In this document: positions 59,690 through 64,000 of the stretch, in pieces | How positions within the stretch are numbered: the stretch's first letter is position 1 | Layout: each line of letters starts with the position of its first letter | Assembly: GCA_000746015.1 (NCBI GenBank) | Contig: JQKK01000012.1 | Location: forward strand, 62,001-126,000 | Origin: Lachnospiraceae bacterium MA2020 | Lineage (GTDB): Bacteria; Bacillota; Clostridia; Lachnospirales; Lachnospiraceae | Direction: 5' to 3' | Length of the DNA: 64,000 bases | Made by a program: the position numbers and the translations under genes | Notes under the pieces: generated by a model | Database searches by the model: none | Told to the model about the DNA's origin: nothing | Seen by the model: only the letters and a program-made list of their open reading frames with translations

Positions 59690-61448
59690 TGATTTTTTTC
59701 CAGTAGAGAGGAATAGATATTTTTACGGCAAGCTGTTGACAGTCAAGGATTTTGAGGCAGAGCAAAATTACAACCGCAATAAACACAGATTTACAAACAT
59801 TGCAATTAACGGTGCGGGCGTAGTATACGGTCTGGGAGTAACGGCTAATGATGATACGACTCTTCTGATCGAGAGCGGATTTGCGATAGATTATGAAGGA
59901 CAGGAAATAGTCATAGAAGAGGCTCTTATAAGAAAACTCCCAATGATCGATGGCTATGAGAAAATTGGAGACTCGACTGATGCATGGTTGGCAGTCGCTT
60001 ATGAGGAAAAGCCTACAAACCCGGTAAATGCTGTAAATACCGGAACAAGCGGAAATAGTGAATACAATATGACCCGCGAAGGCTATAGACTTTTCTTAAG
60101 TGCTGAGAAACCGGACTTTAAGGAAATACTTGAAAGTAATGGATATAAAAATGTTAATACAATCTATTCGGATAAGAAACTTTCTATAGTCATGGCGGTT
60201 GATGATATCGTCGTTGCCGGCACTGATCTGAATATTCATTTTCTGATCGTAAAGGACTATGATACACCTCCGATAAATTTCGTGCTTTCCGGTGAAAGTG
60301 AATTTACGGAGAGCGGAGTTGTCGAGCTGGTTTATTCGCAGGCATCAAATGAGAAAAGACAGTGCATGATAGTGGATGTTCCGACACATATTAACGGTGT
60401 GACCGAGTATATAGGTCAGCTTTTCAGCAGGAATGTCGAGCTGAGCATAGAGATAGGCTCAAGAAATTACAAGAATTATATAAAAATTCCGGCTGAAGTA
60501 AATGCAACGGCCTCAGAGAGAGACGCCGAAGATCTGAGGAGAAAGAGAGATAATCTTGCAGTTCATTTAAGAGAAAAGAATGTTCCGATATATCTTGCGA
60601 AGATAGAGCTTATACATTCGACGGCAAGCATGTTTATCAATACGATAACTGACCTGCCTTTTGAGCAGAGAGTAAGGCGTAATGCGTTTGGTTCTTTCAA
60701 AAACGGCGGACTTGTAAATGTTGAGACAAAGGTCAGAAGGATAGAGTACTGGCAGAAACCTGATGTAAAGTCTTCATTTAATCCTAAGAGCGGAAAGCTT
60801 TCATTTGATTTCGGTATTCCTGTACCCGAACAGTATGATTATTCAGTCTGTCACGGTGTAGTAGACCTCGAAATGCCGGGAGGAATAAAAGTTAATTCGA
60901 GATTTTATTCGGATGAAATTCCTCATGGACTTGGTGCCGGAACAGTTGATGTTAGACTTTCAATAGAATTTATGACACCGAATAATGGCAAGGCGGTCCT
61001 CTTTGGAAATAAGGAAGTTTTCAAATCAAAGAATTCGGGGATCAATCCGCCATGGGCTGAGACCGCAGTGGTAGTTTTCCCAGAAAAAGGAACAATGAAG
61101 ATAGGTGTATGGCTCCATGATACTGTGGACGGAAACAGGATCAGAGTACACTATTTTGCACAGAAACCGGAAAGAGACACTGACAGGATCTACGACAGAT
61201 CAAAGCCAGTAGTAAGGATACTTCCTGAGGTCACAAGACTTTCGGCAGGTGATAAGTTACATTTCAGAGCAATTGTAGAAGGATGCGATGACAAGAATGT
61301 AACATTCAGAGTCGAGGAAGAAGGCGGCGGAGTTATCGATGCAAACGGAGTATATCAGGCACCGGAACAGACCGGAACCTATGAGATCATTGCTGCATCG
61401 ACAGCCGATCCGGATGTTACCGCAAGTGCATATGTTATAGTGGAGTAA
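59682..61448 (+). CDS. Large eCIS protein with Ig-like C-terminal domain (candidate fibre or surface protein)
   Basis: The protein has 588 residues. The N-terminal block RNRYFYGKLLTVKDFEAEQNYNRNKHRF, followed by GAGVVYGLGV, is a recurrent eCIS family of unknown role found next to baseplate genes. A long beta-rich middle follows. The C-terminal 90 residues form a bacterial Ig-like (BIG2-type) domain with LSAGDKLHFRAIVEGC and GVIDANGVYQAPEQTGTYEIIA. Such domains often mediate contact with surfaces or other proteins, so a fibre or receptor-binding role is plausible but unproven. It shares eight bases with the tail protein I gene. Confidence 0.82.
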   Translation: MANDFFPVERNRYFYGKLLTVKDFEAEQNYNRNKHRFTNIAINGAGVVYGLGVTANDDTTLLIESGFAIDYEGQEIVIEEALIRKLPMIDGYEKIGDSTDAWLAVAYEEKPTNPVNAVNTGTSGNSEYNMTREGYRLFLSAEKPDFKEILESNGYKNVNTIYSDKKLSIVMAVDDIVVAGTDLNIHFLIVKDYDTPPINFVLSGESEFTESGVVELVYSQASNEKRQCMIVDVPTHINGVTEYIGQLFSRNVELSIEIGSRNYKNYIKIPAEVNATASERDAEDLRRKRDNLAVHLREKNVPIYLAKIELIHSTASMFINTITDLPFEQRVRRNAFGSFKNGGLVNVETKVRRIEYWQKPDVKSSFNPKSGKLSFDFGIPVPEQYDYSVCHGVVDLEMPGGIKVNSRFYSDEIPHGLGAGTVDVRLSIEFMTPNNGKAVLFGNKEVFKSKNSGINPPWAETAVVVFPEKGTMKIGVWLHDTVDGNRIRVHYFAQKPERDTDRIYDRSKPVVRILPEVTRLSAGDKLHFRAIVEGCDDKNVTFRVEEEGGGVIDANGVYQAPEQTGTYEIIAASTADPDVTASAYVIVE

Positions 61449-61451
61449 CTT

Positions 61452-62186
61452 ATGGAAGATATAATTCGGGAAAAATATAAAATAGAATATACGATAAAAG
61501 AGATCCCGGATTATATAGCCTACAGGGCTGTTGACATCGGGGACAGAGAAAAGAAGACATATCTTCTGAACGTATATGCGGGAGCAAACGTAAAAAAATA
61601 TGTAAAGACCTTTCATAATCTGAAAAACTGCGCGGAATACAAAGAAATCTTTGTAGAAAATGGAAGACTTGCAGCAGTATTTGATTATAAGACAGGTGAA
61701 GACATAAATACTGTTTTCAAAAAAAAGGCAGATCTGAAAACAGCTTACAGATTAAAATCGGTGGAGCAGCTTTTGAATATCGGACTCATAGCGGAGTCAT
61801 TTCCAGATGACATAAAATGCAGAGTCATAGATCATGGGAACTTTCATATAAAACAGTCGTCGGAAAAAATCGAGCTTAATTATCTGATAGATCCCGATAT
61901 CTACAATGAGGACTATGTAGCTATCCTGATCAGCGAGATAAGAAAAATGCTTCCGAAGACATTTACGGAGCCTATTGCGGAGAGGGAATTCTTCCTTCAG
62001 CTAAAGCGGAGACCTGTGAAAGATGGAATAGAGCTTTATGCAAGGTGGAAGAAGGATGTGCCGGGTATCCGTAAAGAATATGAAAAGATCAGCTCCATGC
62101 CTTTGATAGAAAAAATATTCAGTATAGTTATTAAGAATATTAAATGGTTCTTCAGGGAAAGATTTTCAAGAAGGGATAAAAGATGA
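61452..62186 (+). CDS. Unrecognised 244-residue eCIS-linked protein (kinase-like resemblance only)
   Basis: I do not recognise this protein with confidence. The N-terminal half (about 10-110) reads like a protein-kinase N-lobe and hinge: YRAVDIGDREKKTYLLNVY and later LAAVFDYKTGEDINTVF. The segment near residues 120-160 (NFHIKQSSEKIELNYLIDP) resembles a C-lobe without HRD or DFG residues, so it would be an inactive pseudokinase at best. The C-terminus (about 215-244) is a short hydrophobic/basic helix (IFSIVIKNIKWFFRERFSRR) that could be membrane-peripheral. Its last four bases overlap the membrane protein that follows. Confidence 0.65.
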   Translation: MEDIIREKYKIEYTIKEIPDYIAYRAVDIGDREKKTYLLNVYAGANVKKYVKTFHNLKNCAEYKEIFVENGRLAAVFDYKTGEDINTVFKKKADLKTAYRLKSVEQLLNIGLIAESFPDDIKCRVIDHGNFHIKQSSEKIELNYLIDPDIYNEDYVAILISEIRKMLPKTFTEPIAEREFFLQLKRRPVKDGIELYARWKKDVPGIRKEYEKISSMPLIEKIFSIVIKNIKWFFRERFSRRDKR

Positions 62187-64000
62187 GAATATTGCTCAGA
62201 AAAATAGGTCTATATCTCCTGATATTGATCATTCTGAATTTTTTTACGCTAAGCTTCGCTAATGGTTATATGTTTTCGTTTTTCCTTGAGGCTTTCGGAA
62301 AACGGGAGATTTATCTTGAATGTATGTCTTCGGGCGGAGGATATAAAGACGTTATAGAAATAGTGAGCAATGGTATAGACGACAGAGATGAAGAATGGTG
62401 TCTGGCAAGAATAGATGCGAATAATCAGTTTCTTTTTTCAGTGGCACTTCGTGACCTCGGAATAAAAGATGTTAATGGTTTTGAGGCAATGCATACTTCT
62501 GCTGCCGGCGATATATATCTGTCAGTTATAAATTCAAATGAAACCAATACTCTCTATGTGGTAAAGAACGGCAGAGAAGAGGCAAAGAGGATATTTTCAA
62601 CATCTGCTAACAGCGGTGAAAAGATAGTATCTATTGCTGAAAAAAATCAGGAGTGTTCATTCCTTGTAAAGAGCAAAGAAAAGATAAAAGCCTATAAGAT
62701 CAACCTTGAGGCAAAGAATGCCATTCATATTGCTGACTTTGACAGGACGACATTTGCTCCGGGTGATGATATATTTTTCGTACTGCCTGATGGCAGCACA
62801 ATGAGAAGGGTAGGTAAAGAGCTATACTATTCAGATAAGCTTTTTGTAAAAACAGGCGAGAACAGTAATGTTACAAATGTATGGGAGGCTGACAGAGGAG
62901 CTCTGTATCTTGATGTATCAGACGGATCGATATGGGCAAAATTTCTCGGGAATTCCAACCCTTCAAAATATGAAAGTGTTATGAAAGGTGCACCAGGGAT
63001 CACTCATATTGAGGTTGACTTAAAAGGTGATATATGGGTAATTGACGACAATGAGGAACTCCTGCATTACTATGGAAATACTTTTGAGAGACTTACAGAC
63101 AAGGTTGTAAGACCAAAACATATTTCCATCATAATTTCAGTAGCATTTGAACTTTTGTTGATGCTGATAACACTTTTGATCTGGTATACCATAGCAGAAA
63201 CCCTGAAGATGCATTATTCACTTGTTATAAGGTGGGGCGTCTTTATGGTGGTTGCATTCACGATCATTTATAAAGTCACATGCTATCAGCTTTACTATGT
63301 AACGGAGACATCTTTTGCTGAAGCTGTTTTTGAATATCTTAATCTTACGAATTATGCTAATCCTACCACGAAAGAATTGAGGAAAATAAGGTCGGATTTT
63401 AACAGGATAGAGTTTGAAAGAGATGAAAACAACTCTATCTGTTATGAGGACGATGGCGGTAAGCAGCTTATAGAAACACTGGAATATGGCAGTGACTATG
63501 TTAAGAGCGTAAAAGAGGCTTTTGAACATGACGGAGTATATAACAGTTATTATTTCCGAAATGGAAAGAACTATTATATTTCTGCATTAAAAACAAGTAA
63601 TAATAAGGTACGCATAATATCGGTAAGGGAGTATATTGATTCCTCTGATGCAATGGCTATTTACCGGCATTTCACCAGGATCTTCCTGTCTTTGATGATT
63701 TTGCTTTGGATAGCCTCGGTCGTAGTTCTTTCACGGATTGCAATGAGGACAATTAATATCAGTCGAAGAACCCGGGGGCTCATGTATGAAACTGAGCCGA
63801 TAAACGATAATGAAGGAGATGAGATAAGCTCTATCCATGATGCACTTAATTCTGTGGGAGTTGAAATTCGTGAGGCAATGCATGAACTTGATGAACACAG
63901 GAAATGCTATGAGAAATTTATGCCGAAGAATGTGGTAGAACTCCTTGGTGTGAAGGAGGCATTTGAGATAAACCGAAAGAGCTGTTCTAAACACAGGCTC
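62183..64000 (+). CDS. Membrane sensor with class III nucleotide cyclase start (partial, runs off window)
   Basis: There are 606 open codons with no stop, continuing past 64000. A first helix at about residues 8-32 is followed by an extracytoplasmic domain with propeller-like strands (about 33-312). Two helices follow (about 313-340 and 352-373), then a second extracytoplasmic domain (about 375-485). A helix at about 492-520 leads into a HAMP-like linker, and finally FMPKNVVELLGV, which fits the usual lead-in to class III adenylate/guanylate cyclase domains. The cyclase catalytic residues are outside the window, so activity cannot be judged. The start overlaps the preceding stop (ATGA), making it probably part of the eCIS operon. 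Confidence 0.8.
   Translation, partial: MRILLRKIGLYLLILIILNFFTLSFANGYMFSFFLEAFGKREIYLECMSSGGGYKDVIEIVSNGIDDRDEEWCLARIDANNQFLFSVALRDLGIKDVNGFEAMHTSAAGDIYLSVINSNETNTLYVVKNGREEAKRIFSTSANSGEKIVSIAEKNQECSFLVKSKEKIKAYKINLEAKNAIHIADFDRTTFAPGDDIFFVLPDGSTMRRVGKELYYSDKLFVKTGENSNVTNVWEADRGALYLDVSDGSIWAKFLGNSNPSKYESVMKGAPGITHIEVDLKGDIWVIDDNEELLHYYGNTFERLTDKVVRPKHISIIISVAFELLLMLITLLIWYTIAETLKMHYSLVIRWGVFMVVAFTIIYKVTCYQLYYVTETSFAEAVFEYLNLTNYANPTTKELRKIRSDFNRIEFERDENNSICYEDDGGKQLIETLEYGSDYVKSVKEAFEHDGVYNSYYFRNGKNYYISALKTSNNKVRIISVREYIDSSDAMAIYRHFTRIFLSLMILLWIASVVVLSRIAMRTINISRRTRGLMYETEPINDNEGDEISSIHDALNSVGVEIREAMHELDEHRKCYEKFMPKNVVELLGVKEAFEINRKSCSKHRL

Noticed and set aside
41622-64000. Integrated prophage or R-type tailocin
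   Set aside because: No capsid, portal, terminase, integrase, holin or endolysin gene is seen. The multiple tube paralogues, Afp7-like LysM protein, YFYGKLL-family protein and Afp11/12-like wedges fit eCIS better. A tailocin cannot be fully excluded without the downstream sequence.

Overview
The window looks like a chromosomal stretch of a low-to-moderate GC Gram-positive anaerobe of the Clostridia, most likely a Lachnospiraceae (Butyrivibrio-like) species. This is an inference from the gene repertoire: GntR/LacI-type AraR with AraA, a YerC/YecD TrpR-like protein, a DUF1836 protein and PcrA, together with strong GGAGG ribosome binding sites and many TTG/GTG starts. No rRNA, tRNA, integrase, transposase or CRISPR array was seen. 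No gene-free gap exceeds 300 bases.

Region 1 (1-24042, + strand) is a cell-surface polysaccharide locus with nearly every gene overlapping or abutting the next. It starts inside a HAD-type hydrolase gene. Next come a FucNAc-type glycosyltransferase and the three UDP-N-acetyl-L-fucosamine enzymes CapE, CapF and CapG. These are followed by glycosyltransferases, a Wzy/WaaL-like polymerase, a WbsX protein, a nonulosonic (sialic/legionaminic/pseudaminic) acid branch (NeuB-like synthase and a NeuA-PseG fusion), the initiating phosphoglycosyltransferase, two Wzx flippases, and two unrecognised membrane proteins at the end. A bidirectional terminator closes it.

Region 2 (24138-30642) is housekeeping and regulatory. 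It holds araR-araA (- strand), a cold-shock protein, a LytM/M23-like membrane protein that has lost its zinc ligands, an M18 aminopeptidase, a YerC-type repressor and a DUF1836 protein. Region 3 (30767-39142) is a signalling block: an EAL protein with a degenerate GGDEF, an HD-GYP protein, a 1604-residue hybrid histidine kinase with an extracellular propeller and an unusual polytopic N-terminus, and a tandem-receiver response regulator. PcrA helicase follows, with a terminator.

Region 4 (41572-64000, running off the end) is the exceptional part: an extracellular contractile injection system (eCIS, the Afp/PVC-like family of headless phage tails). From an extended -10 promoter it encodes three unrecognised small proteins, one sheath, a tube protein, a long intercistronic hairpin, a small tail-assembly protein, a DUF6760-like reading frame, two more tube paralogues, a 1052-residue repeat-rich protein in the tape-measure position, a LysM adaptor, a split spike (gp27-like and gp5-like), gp25, two large baseplate J-type wedges, a tail protein I, a large protein with an Ig-like C-terminus, an unknown 244-residue protein and a membrane receptor-like protein whose cyclase domain begins at the window edge. 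No capsid, portal, terminase or lysis gene is present, so this is not an ordinary prophage. The AAA+ ATPase, PAAR tip and tail cap expected for an eCIS are not in the window and may lie downstream.

The most striking observation is a canonical -1 frameshift heptamer (T TTT TTA, 46210-46216) in the correct phase near the end of the small tail-assembly gene. It leads directly into the DUF6760-like frame, which has no start codon of its own before its conserved region. This predicts a 117 + 64 residue fusion made by programmed frameshifting, analogous to the G/GT and E/E' tail-assembly chaperones of phages lambda and P2.
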